Origin: Chthonomonas sp. UBA2362
Lineage (GTDB): Bacteria; Armatimonadota; Fimbriimonadia; Fimbriimonadales; Fimbriimonadaceae
Assembly (NCBI GenBank): GCA_002344135.1
Contig: DDTO01000006.1
Coordinates: 275,869 to 339,868, forward strand
Direction: 5' to 3'
Length of the DNA stretch: 64,000 nucleotides
Shown: one piece after another, positions 50,631 through 58,998 of the stretch
Layout of the letters: each line of letters opens with the position of its first letter
Numbering within the stretch: position 1 is the stretch's first letter
The notes under the pieces: model-generated
Database searches by the model: none
The model's input: the letters and a program-made list of their open reading frames with translations, nothing else
Told to the model about the DNA's origin: nothing
Program-made: the position numbers and the translations under genes

Positions 50631-51848
50631 ATGGTAACCCTCTTGGCGTGTCTGGTCCTGTCGGAGCCGACCTTTTCGGCGAGCCGCTTCGATCTTGGCG
50701 AGCGGCTCAAACAGTTTGACTCGGCCTGGCTCGCGACGAAGGATTCGGCGAAGCGCGAAGCCGCGGTCAAGGAAGTGTCGGCGGCGGTGACGAGTTTCTT
50801 CTCGGGTCGGTTCGGTCCGGCCTGCCGCGCTCTCGACAAGGGGACGGAAGCCCTCGTCGGGAAGGCCGATCCTGGACAGGCGGTGACGATCCGGTTTGCG
50901 ACGCCGATCGTAGAACCGGGAGGTAAAGCCAAGCTGGAAGCGACCTGGGCCTACGACGGCGGCCACCCTACGACAATTCGCGTCGGAAGACTTGAGACTC
51001 GACTTTCGCCGGGTGAACCCGGGGTGATCGAGCTCGACGCAGGACCCCGAGAAGGGACGCTGGCCATCGAGGTCTGGGTGGGCCAAACGAAGCGGACGGC
51101 CCCGCTGTCGGTGGTCAAGGACTTCGATCGCAGGTTGGCCGCGCTCGACCAAGCCAAGGATCGGGTGGCTCGCGATCTCGCGGCCGGAATCAAAGACTCT
51201 CGCTCGGGAGGCGAAACGACCATGGCGATTGCCGAGGTCCTTCTTCTGGCCGAGAGGCTCGAACACGGCAAAGTCGAGCGCGAAGGCGTCCGGGAGGTTC
51301 GGTATGCAAGGCAGGGCTCGACGGTCCTTCGCGCGGCCTTTCCGGAGAAGCTGGCGAAACCCACCACGGTGGTCATCGCGCTCCATGGAGCGGGCGGATC
51401 GGAGAACCTGTTCTTCGAGGGCTACGGGGGCGGCCTTGCGGCAAAAGAGGCGACGCGTCGCGGCTGGGTCTTCCTCAGCCCCCGCGCGACATCCGCCGCC
51501 GCCGCCGATTCGCTGGCTTGGCTGAGAGAAGTGTGGAAACTCGACCCCAAGCGGATTTTCGTGATGGGTCACAGCATGGGCGGCGGACTCGCTCTGGGCA
51601 GCGGGGCGCTAAAACCGACCGCGCTCGCCCTCTTCGCGCCGGCGGCGGGATCCATTCCCGAAGACTTGGCTTCGACCCCGGTGTTCCTTGGCGTCGGAAA
51701 GCAAGAAATGGCGATGCTGGCCACCAGCGCCCAGAGGCTGCGCCCGAAAGTCACGGAGTTTCGCGAGTATTCGCCGTGCGAGCACCTGATGATCGTCGCC
51801 GACGGGCTGCCGGACGCCTATCGCTTCTTCGAGAAGCAAGGAGGGTAG
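50631..51848 (+). CDS. Exported alpha/beta-hydrolase (esterase-like)
   Basis: A 405-aa protein with a short hydrophobic N-terminus (MVTLLACLVLSEPTFSA) that may act as a signal peptide. Residues ~10-215 are mixed helix/strand. The C-terminal half is an alpha/beta-hydrolase: VVIALHGAGGSENLFFEGYGGG (oxyanion region), nucleophile elbow GHSMGG, and a likely catalytic His in SPCEHLMIV. Comparable to phospholipase/carboxylesterase or poly(3-hydroxybutyrate) depolymerase-type esterases. The substrate cannot be assigned. TAGACT lies eight bases before ATG 50631. Confidence 0.82.
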   Translation: MVTLLACLVLSEPTFSASRFDLGERLKQFDSAWLATKDSAKREAAVKEVSAAVTSFFSGRFGPACRALDKGTEALVGKADPGQAVTIRFATPIVEPGGKAKLEATWAYDGGHPTTIRVGRLETRLSPGEPGVIELDAGPREGTLAIEVWVGQTKRTAPLSVVKDFDRRLAALDQAKDRVARDLAAGIKDSRSGGETTMAIAEVLLLAERLEHGKVEREGVREVRYARQGSTVLRAAFPEKLAKPTTVVIALHGAGGSENLFFEGYGGGLAAKEATRRGWVFLSPRATSAAAADSLAWLREVWKLDPKRIFVMGHSMGGGLALGSGALKPTALALFAPAAGSIPEDLASTPVFLGVGKQEMAMLATSAQRLRPKVTEFREYSPCEHLMIVADGLPDAYRFFEKQGG

Positions 51849-51858
51849 TGCCGGAACG

Positions 51859-52248
51859 GTGGCGAAGCAACCCTGCGCGAAGGCTTTGGCGGCGACACGA
51901 GTACCGGCCACTCGCTTCCGTACACGGGTCGAAATGCTCGCCTTGCTCGAAGCGGCGAGAGAGGCCGTCGAGCGCGATCTCGATCGGCCTCTGGACCTCG
52001 CCACGCTAGGCCGCGAAATCGGGCTGTCGCCGTATCACCTGCAGCGCACGTTCCAAAGGGTCTTCGGCTCGACTCCCCATGCTCTCCGGCGCGAGCGGCG
52101 GCTGTTGCTGGCCGAGTCGCTCCTCGAAAGTGGACTGTCGATCGCCGAGGCTTCTGCCCGTGCCGGATTCGCGAGCCGGAGTTCCTTCGGAAGGCTCTTT
52201 CGGCAGCGATTCGGGTTGACGCCGAGCCAGGTCGGCCGACGGCGATGA
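51859..52248 (+). CDS. AraC-family helix-turn-helix regulator, minimal
   Basis: A 129-aa protein that is essentially one AraC DNA-binding domain: LDLATLGREIGLSPYHLQRTFQRVFG (first HTH) and GLSIAEASARAGFASRSSFGRLFRQRFGLTPSQV (second HTH). There is no companion sensing domain, only ~35 residues before the HTH. GTG 51859 is the start; a 4-bp overlap (ATGA) leads into the ABC-2 permease gene. It probably regulates that permease or a nearby efflux function. Confidence 0.85.
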   Translation: MAKQPCAKALAATRVPATRFRTRVEMLALLEAAREAVERDLDRPLDLATLGREIGLSPYHLQRTFQRVFGSTPHALRRERRLLLAESLLESGLSIAEASARAGFASRSSFGRLFRQRFGLTPSQVGRRR

Positions 52249-53042
52249 GGCTCGCGAAGAAGCTGGTCGCCATCTTTCGGGTCTATGTGAAGGAGTGCTT
52301 CGCCTATCCGGCGGCCAGTGCGATCTGGGTGCTCGCCGATACCCAGACGGCGCTCGTGCTGCCGGCGGTATGGCTGGCCTCTGCAGGGTCCAGCGGTCTC
52401 GTGGGAGGGCTCGATCGGGACCAGCTCATCACGTACTACCTCTGCACGATGACGCTGTCTCAGTTCGTGATCTGCCACCTGATGTGGGACATCTCTTGGG
52501 ATATGAAGGAGGGCTTCTTCAGCCCGCAATTGCTCCGGCCTTTGGGCTACTTTCGGATGACCCTCGCGAGAAACCTCTCGTGGCGGGTGGCGAAGCTGGC
52601 GCTCTTCCTGCCGGTGCTGCCGGTGGTTTGGCTTGCCTACGGTGGCATCCAGGGCTCCGCTTTGAACTTCGGTTGGGGCTTTTGGGTGGCTGTGATTCTC
52701 GCCCACTTCCTCTCGTTGCTTGCGGCGTTCGCTCTGGCGATGGTCGCCCTTTGGACGACCGAGTACATGAGCATTCTGCGGCTGTACTATGTTCCGGAAC
52801 TGTTCCTTTCTGGGAGGGTGCTTCCGCTGGGGACACTCCCCGAATGGGCCCGGAGCATCGCCGATTCGCTCCACTTCTCGTACATGATCGCCTTTCCGAC
52901 GAACGTGCTGCTCGGACGGCTCGATGATTCGGCGATCGGGCGCGGGATCGCCATTCAGCTCGCGTGGTGCGTGGCCTTCCTGATTCTGGGACGAATCCTG
53001 TTTCTGAAAGGGGTGCGGGTCTACAGCGGTCCCGGGATGTAG
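52245..53042 (+). CDS. ABC-2-type permease (DUF990-like), orphan
   Basis: A 265-aa membrane protein with about six hydrophobic helices. ECFAYPAASAIWVLADTQTALVLPAVWLASAG, SQFVICHLMWDISWDMKEGFFSPQLLRPL and WTTEYMSILRLYYVPELFLSGRVLPLGTLPEWARSI are typical of the ABC-2 family of export permeases with DUF990 relatives. A companion ATPase would be expected but none is adjacent. It is coupled to the AraC-type regulator by ATGA overlap. Its stop is 5 bp from the convergent glycosylase gene. Confidence 0.84.
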   Translation: MRLAKKLVAIFRVYVKECFAYPAASAIWVLADTQTALVLPAVWLASAGSSGLVGGLDRDQLITYYLCTMTLSQFVICHLMWDISWDMKEGFFSPQLLRPLGYFRMTLARNLSWRVAKLALFLPVLPVVWLAYGGIQGSALNFGWGFWVAVILAHFLSLLAAFALAMVALWTTEYMSILRLYYVPELFLSGRVLPLGTLPEWARSIADSLHFSYMIAFPTNVLLGRLDDSAIGRGIAIQLAWCVAFLILGRILFLKGVRVYSGPGM

Positions 53043-53046
53043 GGGC

Positions 53047-53931
53047 TCAGTCTTCGAGGGTCCGCGGCCAGTCGTCCTTGAGCAGGCGCGAGAGCGATCG
53101 ATCCGCCAGCACTCGGCCTTCGTTCTGACAGATCGCGCAGTAGTTGGTCTCGTTCTCGGCATAGCGAATCCGCTGGACGGGCTTGTCGCAAACGGGGCAT
53201 GGCTTTCCGAACTTCCCGTGTACCGCGAAGTCGGGTCGAAAGGCGGTTATCTCCCCCGGTCCGGGAAACCGGCCAGCGAACTGCATTCGGAGGCGCTCAG
53301 TCCAGTCCGTCAGCGTCGCTCGGGTGGCTTCCCAGAGTCGCTGCATCTGCTCTGCATCCAGGGTTCGGGTGAGCAGAAGCGGCGAGAGCCGTGCGGCATG
53401 GAGGATCTCGTCGGAGTAGGCGTTGCCGATCCCGGAAAGGCGGTTTGGCTGAGTCAGAGCCCGTTTGAGGGTCCGGTTTTCGGCGCGAAGAACCGCGGCG
53501 AACTCGTCAAGGGAAGCCTCCAGCGGCTCGATGCCGCCTGGGTCGTGTGATGCGAGGCACGATTCCCCGGCGACGACGTAGATCGAGGCGCGCTTGTGGC
53601 TGCTCGCTTCGGTCAGGATTAAGGTTCCGTCGTCGAAGTCGAAGCACGCGAGGCCGATCTTGCCGATCGGCTTCGAATTCGGTGGCTTCCACTGGAGCCG
53701 TCCAGCGATCATGAGGTGAATGACCAGCCAGCGGTCGCCTTCGAAGCCGATGACGATCCGCTTTCCAAGACGCCTCACCACCGAGACGCCCGAGCCGATG
53801 AGCGACTGGATCGGCGGGTCGACCGACCTCAGGACGAACGGAGACACGATGCGGAGGTCGAGGAGAGGGCACCCGGCGATTCGCTCGCGCAGCGCCTCGA
53901 CGTAGATCGTCACGTCCGGGAGTTCGGGCAC
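53047..53931 (-). CDS. Fpg/Nei-family DNA glycosylase
   Basis: A 294-aa base-excision repair enzyme. The N-terminal proline-glutamate catalytic start MPELPDV is present. A H2TH segment follows (LSGIGNAYSDEILHAARLSPL), and the C-terminal zinc finger is C-x2-C-x16-C-x2-C (CPVC...CAIC). Compared with E. coli Fpg (269 aa) it is a little longer. Substrate (8-oxoG or oxidised pyrimidines) cannot be fixed; the Fpg-type MPELPE versus MPELPD variant suggests a divergent subfamily. It is convergent with the ABC-2 permease. Confidence 0.92.
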   Translation of the reverse strand: MPELPDVTIYVEALRERIAGCPLLDLRIVSPFVLRSVDPPIQSLIGSGVSVVRRLGKRIVIGFEGDRWLVIHLMIAGRLQWKPPNSKPIGKIGLACFDFDDGTLILTEASSHKRASIYVVAGESCLASHDPGGIEPLEASLDEFAAVLRAENRTLKRALTQPNRLSGIGNAYSDEILHAARLSPLLLTRTLDAEQMQRLWEATRATLTDWTERLRMQFAGRFPGPGEITAFRPDFAVHGKFGKPCPVCDKPVQRIRYAENETNYCAICQNEGRVLADRSLSRLLKDDWPRTLED

Positions 53932-53954
53932 TGCGCGAGGTTACCGCTCTAGAA

Positions 53955-54043
53955 AGCGCGGTCAAGCCCGCGCACTCCACACGACAGCGCGGTCAAGCCC
54001 GCGCACTCCACACGAGCGCGGTCAAGCCCGCGCATTCCACACC
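53955..54043. repeat. Three 29-bp tandem repeats with internal dyad
   Basis: Units start at 53955, 53986 and 54015 (2-bp gap after the first, none after the second), each containing GCGCGG-TCAAG-CCCGCGC, an inverted repeat. Unit 3 has two changes. They lie between the Fpg-like gene and the portal gene. There is no spacer, so this is not a CRISPR. It could be a terminator cluster or a recombination/attachment remnant next to the phage-type genes. Confidence 0.85.
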
Positions 54044-54047
54044 CGAC

Positions 54048-55133
54048 CTACGCCAGCGAACCGGTGCGAAATGCGTCGGGCTCACCCTGGACGAACTCGA
54101 AGCGTGGTATCGGGCCGGGACCGAAGTTGAGTTCGACGAGCGGACGGATGACCTGCTCGGTCATCACGGAATCGGCGATCTCTCGCCTGAGTGCATTCAG
54201 TTGAAGAAGCATGACCTGCAGGTGAACCTTGCCCAGCGCGAGTGAACCGACCCGCCGACCCTCGTCGGTGGTGAGGGTCTGTCCGAGAATCGAGCGGGCG
54301 ATCTCGCGGTTGTGGAACTCGATCGCTTCCATGAAACCGGTCGAGCCGTCCTTTGTCCCGCCGAGCGTGTCGATCTCGATCTCGTTCGGAAACACGATGG
54401 CGGTATTGTCCTGGAGGTCGCGCAGCGAAGCGAGGATCGCGCCTTGCTCTTCCGCCCCGAGACCTCGCTGGTACTTGCCGAGAACGGTCGGCGAGGCGAA
54501 CCGCTCGAGGTGTACTCGCCAGGCATTGAGCAGGGTCGACTTGGCCCGCCAGTGAGGATAGGCGCTGTCGAGGTCGCTACGGCCTTTCGAACGACCGTAG
54601 CCCGAGCGATAGGTGTAGAGCACGAACTTCCAGCGAGGCACCTCGGACGCTGATTCGCCGGGCAAGTGAAGGGTCAGGGTCGTTGGCGTTCCGAACGCGT
54701 CGACGCCGAGGCCGAACAGCGCCGGGTTCTTGGGCCGGATCGCTTTAAGCCAGAGCTTGTCGCCTTGCGATTCGAACACCAACTCGTGCACCGACCATCC
54801 CTTGGCAAAGGCGTCCATCGCGTGGTGAAGCACGCCGAGGGCTGAGCCCTCCATCCGCGCGAACGCCTCTTCGACGAAGCCGGTGCGGCGCCGCGATTCG
54901 GGCGAAGAATCGGGCACGACCAGTCGAAAGTCGGCGGCGAGGACGGCCAGCTTCTTGATGGTCAGGGCGGTTTGGATCATCGAGTCGCGCTCCATCTGGT
55001 CGTACACCGAGAAGGCGAGCGGGCCGGGCGGTGTGCCGGGGATTTCGAGGACGCGCCGCTCGACCGAAGTGATCTGCGGTGCGCTTTCGCGGGCCGCTGT
55101 GCGGCGACGGCGCCGGTCGAAAAACTTGAACAT
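54048..55133 (-). CDS. Phage portal protein (DUF935/Mu gp29-like)
   Basis: A 361-aa protein in the portal family that forms the dodecameric ring for DNA entry into phage heads. The N-terminal RRRRRTAARESAP stretch, IPGTPPGPLAFSVYDQMERDSMIQTALTIKKLA and the block HHAMDAFAKGWSVHELVFE are typical. AAGGAG lies 11 nt before ATG 55133. It is shorter than full-length Mu-type portals (~500 aa), possibly a compact or trimmed form. It is immediately downstream of the terminase gene; no other head, tail, lysis or integrase gene lies nearby. Confidence 0.78.
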   Translation of the reverse strand: MFKFFDRRRRRTAARESAPQITSVERRVLEIPGTPPGPLAFSVYDQMERDSMIQTALTIKKLAVLAADFRLVVPDSSPESRRRTGFVEEAFARMEGSALGVLHHAMDAFAKGWSVHELVFESQGDKLWLKAIRPKNPALFGLGVDAFGTPTTLTLHLPGESASEVPRWKFVLYTYRSGYGRSKGRSDLDSAYPHWRAKSTLLNAWRVHLERFASPTVLGKYQRGLGAEEQGAILASLRDLQDNTAIVFPNEIEIDTLGGTKDGSTGFMEAIEFHNREIARSILGQTLTTDEGRRVGSLALGKVHLQVMLLQLNALRREIADSVMTEQVIRPLVELNFGPGPIPRFEFVQGEPDAFRTGSLA

Positions 55134-55148
55134 CGTGGCTGGGTCTCC

Positions 55149-56447
55149 TTAGTCGTCGGTGGGGAAGCGGCGGACTCCGGACAGGGCGATTCGCGCGCTA
55201 TAGGGCGTCGGCAAGCCGCGTGCGGCGAGGGCCAGCGCCACCACGAGGTCGTCGTGGAATCCGGGAGCCGCCTCGAACCGGGGCGAGCCCGATGACCCGG
55301 GGCGGCACTCGAAGTGTTGCAGTTCGCGCATTAACTCGGGATCGGGCCTCATACGAAGGGCGCCCTGCTCGAACAGCCACGCCAGGCCATCGACAAGGGA
55401 GGCCTTTGACGGGCTGGTAAAGACGAGGCTCTCTAGCCGGTTCTGCGGCAGTGCTTCGCGGAGCAGGCCGGTCGCGACGTCGCCGGCGCCTGTCCCGTCG
55501 CAGGTCAACGAGGCACCTTTATAGCGGCTCACGATGGCCACGACGCGGGCGATCTGGTCGCGCCAAGGCACGTCCGACATGCGTGCGAGTTCAACGAGTT
55601 GGCACGACCGGCGATTCCCGGAAAGGACGGCGATCGCGGTGTAGTCGCGATACCGACCCCAGTCCACGCCGATCGAAAACGGAGGCTCGATCGGATCGGG
55701 CAAGGTCGCCACGAGGCAGCGATCGATGGCGTGGGTGGCGAAGACGCGACCCACGGAGTCGAGGAACTCGGCCAGGTATTCGACGCGAAACGCTCGGTCA
55801 GAGATGAGTTCCCTCTGCACTTCCAGGAAGCCCGGGGCGATGTACGGCGACTCCGAAGTGGGCGCGTGAGCGCTCCAAACGCCGTGCTCGCCGCGATCGC
55901 CCATCGAATGAAAGCGCCAGAAGTGGTTGTGGCCGTTCGGGGTCGAGATGAGGATCAGGCTGCCTGCGGTGGTGGCGAGCATCGGCATCGCGATCTCGGT
56001 GATGATGGCTTCGGGCAGAAAGGCGGCTTCATCGATGACGATGTCGGTGGCTTCGTTGCCCCGAAGCGCTCGGCCGAGGTGGCCCGATCGGGCCATCAAG
56101 CGGTGCTCGCCCAGCCGCAGATGGGGGTAGGGGGTGCGCCGAACCAACGAGTCCGACCCTAGGCCGAGGCCATCCAGCAGTTCGAGCACTCGGTCGAAGA
56201 GCAGCCTGGCTTGGTCCAAGGTCGGGGCGACGATCAGTTGGCGGCTCGAAGGGCGCTCGAGCATGGTCAGCACGACCTGAGCCGCGCAGGCATCGGTCTT
56301 GCCCCAGCGGCGTCCACAGGCGAGGACCTTGAACCTGGCATCGGCTTGAAGGAATCTCGCCTGGCCGGCATGGGGTCGCCACACCGATTCCAAGGGATCG
56401 AAGCGCTCGGGCACGTAAGGGAAGGCCGCGAGAGACGACTTCGTCAA
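55149..56447 (-). CDS. Phage terminase large subunit
   Basis: A 432-aa packaging motor. The ATPase domain has Walker A CGRRWGKTDA (~residues 44-53) and Walker B DIVIDEAAFL, then a STPNGHNHFW motif III-like segment. The nuclease (RNase H-like) region shows VDWGRYRDYTAIAVL (Asp), LTCDGTGAGD (Asp) and GFHDDLVVALALA (Asp), so catalytic residues look intact. The TTG at 56447 is the probable start. The pair with the portal gene is a minimal DNA-packaging cassette; no small terminase is visible. Confidence 0.85.
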   Translation of the reverse strand: MTKSSLAAFPYVPERFDPLESVWRPHAGQARFLQADARFKVLACGRRWGKTDACAAQVVLTMLERPSSRQLIVAPTLDQARLLFDRVLELLDGLGLGSDSLVRRTPYPHLRLGEHRLMARSGHLGRALRGNEATDIVIDEAAFLPEAIITEIAMPMLATTAGSLILISTPNGHNHFWRFHSMGDRGEHGVWSAHAPTSESPYIAPGFLEVQRELISDRAFRVEYLAEFLDSVGRVFATHAIDRCLVATLPDPIEPPFSIGVDWGRYRDYTAIAVLSGNRRSCQLVELARMSDVPWRDQIARVVAIVSRYKGASLTCDGTGAGDVATGLLREALPQNRLESLVFTSPSKASLVDGLAWLFEQGALRMRPDPELMRELQHFECRPGSSGSPRFEAAPGFHDDLVVALALAARGLPTPYSARIALSGVRRFPTDD

Positions 56448-56572
56448 CCGGCCTAAGGAGGAGGCAGTGGCTGAACGCGGGAGTGGGCCAAGACCTTCTT
56501 GTTGGCGATCGGGTATTCTCCCTTCTTACCGCCCGGCTGTGGCCGTGGCGTGCGTCTCACAGGGGCTCTAAG

Positions 56573-56839
56573 ATGGCAAAGATCTGTCAAGTCAGCGGTA
56601 AGAAAGGCAACAGCGCGATGCACTGTCGGCACCGGCACTCGGCGTGGAAATTTCGGGCGCCCCACAAGCCGCGCTTCCAGCAGCCGAATCTGCAGACGGT
56701 CACGATCAAGACTCCTAACGGAAAGGTGCGGCTCACAGTTGCCACGTCGGTCCTGAAAAGCTCCGAGTTCGCCGCGGTGGCGTGTGGCTTGAAGCCGATC
56801 CCGAAGGCCTGGCTGAAGAAGCCTTCCTACAACATCTAG
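56573..56839 (+). CDS. rpmB: 50S ribosomal protein L28
   Basis: An 88-aa ribosomal protein with the L28 signature: KICQVSGKKGNSAMHCRHRHSAWKFRAP near the start, NLQTVTI..NGKVRLTVATSVLKS in the middle, and PSYNI at the end. ATG 56573 is chosen because the family N-terminus begins there; a 30-residue extension upstream lacks homology. It is divergent from the terminase gene (125-bp gap). Its stop overlaps that of the convergent HAD gene by 3 bp (CTAG). Confidence 0.95.
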   Translation: MAKICQVSGKKGNSAMHCRHRHSAWKFRAPHKPRFQQPNLQTVTIKTPNGKVRLTVATSVLKSSEFAAVACGLKPIPKAWLKKPSYNI

Positions 56840-57546
56840 GCTACGCCTGGCAGCCGTTCCAGCAGATCACGCAGGTCGGCCAGGACAAGCCGACCGGTTT
56901 GCGGTTGATTCCGATCGATGAGGAGCGCCTTCAGGCCTGCCGCACGCGCGCCCTGCAGGTCGTCCACCGGGTTGTCGCCGACGTGGAGAGTCTCCGCTGG
57001 TTCGGCACGAAGCCGACGCAAGGTCAGATCGAATATCTCGCGATCCGGCTTTTCGACGCCCTCCTCCAGCGAGGCGGTCACGGTGTCGAAGTACTCGGTC
57101 AGACCGAACATCGCGAGAACCCGATGGAGGCTCAAATCCCAGTTGCTCACGACTCCCAGGCGGTAGCCACGCTCCCGAAGGGCGTCGAGCGTCGGGCCGA
57201 CGTCGTCGTAGACTCGAAAGACCTCGGAACCGGGGCCGAAGAGACGCTCCTCGGCCTCGGTGACGAGCGGTTCGACCCACTCGCGGCCTAGCCCGAGGGC
57301 GGTGACCCAGTCTTCGGTGAGTTGCCGCCAATGCGCGTCCGTGACCGCGGAGTCTCGGGATAGGTTGGCCCGACGAAAGTCGTCCCAACCGGCCGTGAGG
57401 AGGCGATGATACTGCGAGGCCGCCTCCAGGCGGTCGACCGGCATACCGATCGCTTCAGCCGAGTCGACGGCGAGGCGCGGCGGATTCCAGTCCACGTGAA
57501 CCAGGGTCTGAGCACAGTCGAAGGTGACGACCCGAACTTCGGTCAT
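56836..57546 (-). CDS. HAD-superfamily hydrolase with atypical motif I
   Basis: A 236-aa HAD-fold protein. Motif I is VVTFDCAQTLVHVDW: the first Asp is present but the second (DxD) is an Ala. The remaining motifs are present: VVSNWDLS (motif II), KPDREIFDLTLRRL (motif III Lys), HVGDNPVDDLQGARAAG (motif IV). Missing the second Asp argues against a typical phosphatase; dehalogenase- or phosphotransferase-like or binding roles are possible. ATG 57546 is chosen because the fold begins there. It is coupled to the downstream-strand partner at 57543-57546 by ATGA. Confidence 0.82.
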   Translation of the reverse strand: MTEVRVVTFDCAQTLVHVDWNPPRLAVDSAEAIGMPVDRLEAASQYHRLLTAGWDDFRRANLSRDSAVTDAHWRQLTEDWVTALGLGREWVEPLVTEAEERLFGPGSEVFRVYDDVGPTLDALRERGYRLGVVSNWDLSLHRVLAMFGLTEYFDTVTASLEEGVEKPDREIFDLTLRRLRAEPAETLHVGDNPVDDLQGARAAGLKALLIDRNQPQTGRLVLADLRDLLERLPGVA

Positions 57547-58415
57547 GGCCGGTTCTTGATTCGCAAACTCGGCCGCATGCCGAGCGGGCACGGAATGGCC
57601 TCGGCGGTGAAGTAAAGATCAAGCCCCTGGGGTCCGTAGCAGATCGCCTCCCCCTGCGAGTAGAGAAGGGTGTAGGTCTTGGAGACCTCTGCAAGGGCCT
57701 GGGCGAGGCTTTGTCCGGCCGCGATTGGCCATTCGTAGGCCAAGAGGTAGGACCGAATGACGAGCTTGGAGCGGTCGATGGAGATGTCGCCGCCCGTCGC
57801 CAACCGACCGAGGGAAACCGGGCTCGAGAAGGTCACCGTCGCGATCCGCTGGAGCGTCGTCGGAATGCCCGGCGTAAGGGGCATCGGGAACCGGTACACC
57901 CCGCTCGCCCCGTTTGTTGCCTTGGTGGCAACAAACAGTTCGCCTGTCATCGGGTCCACTAGCAAGGTCTCCGCATTGTGAGATCCATCGGGATAGGCGA
58001 AGGGAAAGCGGGTGGCCGTAGCTGACAGAATCTGACCACTCGCTGCGGGATCGAGAGCCGGTTCTTCGATTCGGTACACGGCCAAGTCGTTTCGAGAGAG
58101 CGAATTGTTGCCGATATCGCCGATCCAAATTGCGTGGCCGGGACCGCAGGCGACATCTTCCCAATCGATGTTCGGTGCACCGAGAACGTCGACGCGGGCG
58201 ATCGACCGACCTAACCGGTCGGTGGCGTAGATCATCGGCGGATTCCCCGAGTCGTTGTGGGTCCACAGGAGGCCAGGATAGCGGCGGCTCGCCGCCAGGC
58301 CCGAACTCTCGCGCACCTCGGTGCCGGCCAGCGATCCCAGGTCGATCGCAGGCCCATAAGACGCGAGCGCGGAGATGGGGCTGAGAATCAGGGTCGTGAA
58401 GAGATGGGCTCGCAC
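57543..58415 (-). CDS. Exported propeller-like protein, function unknown
   Basis: A 290-aa protein with a signal peptide (GTG start at 58415; residues ~1-20 LFTTLILSPISALAS). The mature part has strands such as RESSGLAASRRYPGLLWTHNDSGN, GNNSLSRNDLAVYRIEEP, and GGDISIDRSKLVIRSYLLAYEWP. The SSGLAASR...WTHNDSG pattern matches a family of secreted beta-propeller-like proteins, but I cannot give a function. TACAAT lies six bases upstream on the minus strand. Its end overlaps the HAD gene start (ATGA), so they are probably co-expressed. Confidence 0.78.
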   Translation of the reverse strand: MRAHLFTTLILSPISALASYGPAIDLGSLAGTEVRESSGLAASRRYPGLLWTHNDSGNPPMIYATDRLGRSIARVDVLGAPNIDWEDVACGPGHAIWIGDIGNNSLSRNDLAVYRIEEPALDPAASGQILSATATRFPFAYPDGSHNAETLLVDPMTGELFVATKATNGASGVYRFPMPLTPGIPTTLQRIATVTFSSPVSLGRLATGGDISIDRSKLVIRSYLLAYEWPIAAGQSLAQALAEVSKTYTLLYSQGEAICYGPQGLDLYFTAEAIPCPLGMRPSLRIKNRP

Positions 58416-58421
58416 GAGGAC

Positions 58422-58427
58422 ATTGTA
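58422..58427 (-). promoter_or_regulatory. -10 TACAAT before the propeller-like gene
   Basis: On the minus strand TACAAT-GTCCTC-GTG, with no Shine-Dalgarno; leaderless transcription is predicted. Confidence 0.5.
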
Positions 58428-58484
58428 TCGCAGGTTCGAAACGGGGGACGATCTCCGGCGTCCGAACCTATCGAGGTGATGAAA

Positions 58485-58835
58485 ATGAATCTTCGTGCCT
58501 TCAGGCTGCGCTCCGTAGTGGCCGCCGCTGCAGCCATGAGCGCTGTTGCCGTCTACGCCGACGATGGCTGGTTTCAGATTGATTTCGGTCGAGGGGGCGT
58601 TTCGGTTGGATTTGGGAACCGCAATCTCGGCGTGAGACTGGACTTTGCCGATAGGGGTCGAAATCGGCGTTGTGATGACAACCGGTTCGACCGATACGGC
58701 AGGTACCACGATCCCCGGATGGATCGACTTCGCCGGTACGAGCGATACGACGGCTACAAGCGGGTCGATCTCTTCGACCGGTCCTACCGGATCGACTCCG
58801 GCACGCGGCCGATGGGCCGTGGCAGGTATTTCTGA
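58485..58835 (+). CDS. Small exported Arg/Asp/Tyr-rich protein
   Basis: A 116-aa protein with a signal peptide (residues ~1-24, LRSVVAAAAAMSAVAVYA). The mature part starts DDGWFQIDFGRGGVSVGFGNRN and becomes rich in Arg, Asp and Tyr (NRFDRYGRYHDPRMDRLRRYERYDGYKRVD). ATG 58485 is chosen because GAGG at 58473 is correctly spaced; an ATG two codons earlier is too close. Low complexity suggests surface, biofilm or mineral-binding function, but no family is recognised. Confidence 0.7.
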   Translation: MNLRAFRLRSVVAAAAAMSAVAVYADDGWFQIDFGRGGVSVGFGNRNLGVRLDFADRGRNRRCDDNRFDRYGRYHDPRMDRLRRYERYDGYKRVDLFDRSYRIDSGTRPMGRGRYF

Positions 58836-58907
58836 CCGTTTGAAGCGCTCCAGCCCCGCAAAAAGCCCCTGTGTTCAGCTAAACCCGGTAATTGTCGCGG
58901 CATCCCC

Positions 58908-58938
58908 TTGCGAATTCGAGCAGGAATCGTGCTATCCT
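58908..58938 (+). promoter_or_regulatory. Probable promoter of the first PEP-CTERM gene
   Basis: TTGCGA (58908-58913), a 19-bp spacer and TATCCT (58933-58938). Downstream, the stretch AGTCTGTTT is shared with the second PEP-CTERM gene's leader. A 7-bp hairpin CTTCTAA/TTAGAAG lies between promoter and start (58961-58983 approx). Confidence 0.45.
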
Positions 58939-58998
58939 AATCTCAGTCTGTTTCATCGGCCTTCTAATGACCTACATTTAGAAGAGAGGAAGTACTAC

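Noticed and set aside
53955..54043. CRISPR array
   Set aside because: Units are directly adjacent (0-2 bp gaps), so there are no spacers, and no cas gene is nearby.
58645..58998. N-terminal extension of PEP-CTERM paralog A
   Set aside because: The Thr/Arg-rich stretch lacks homology and overlaps the small Arg-rich exported protein; the signal peptide begins at 58999.
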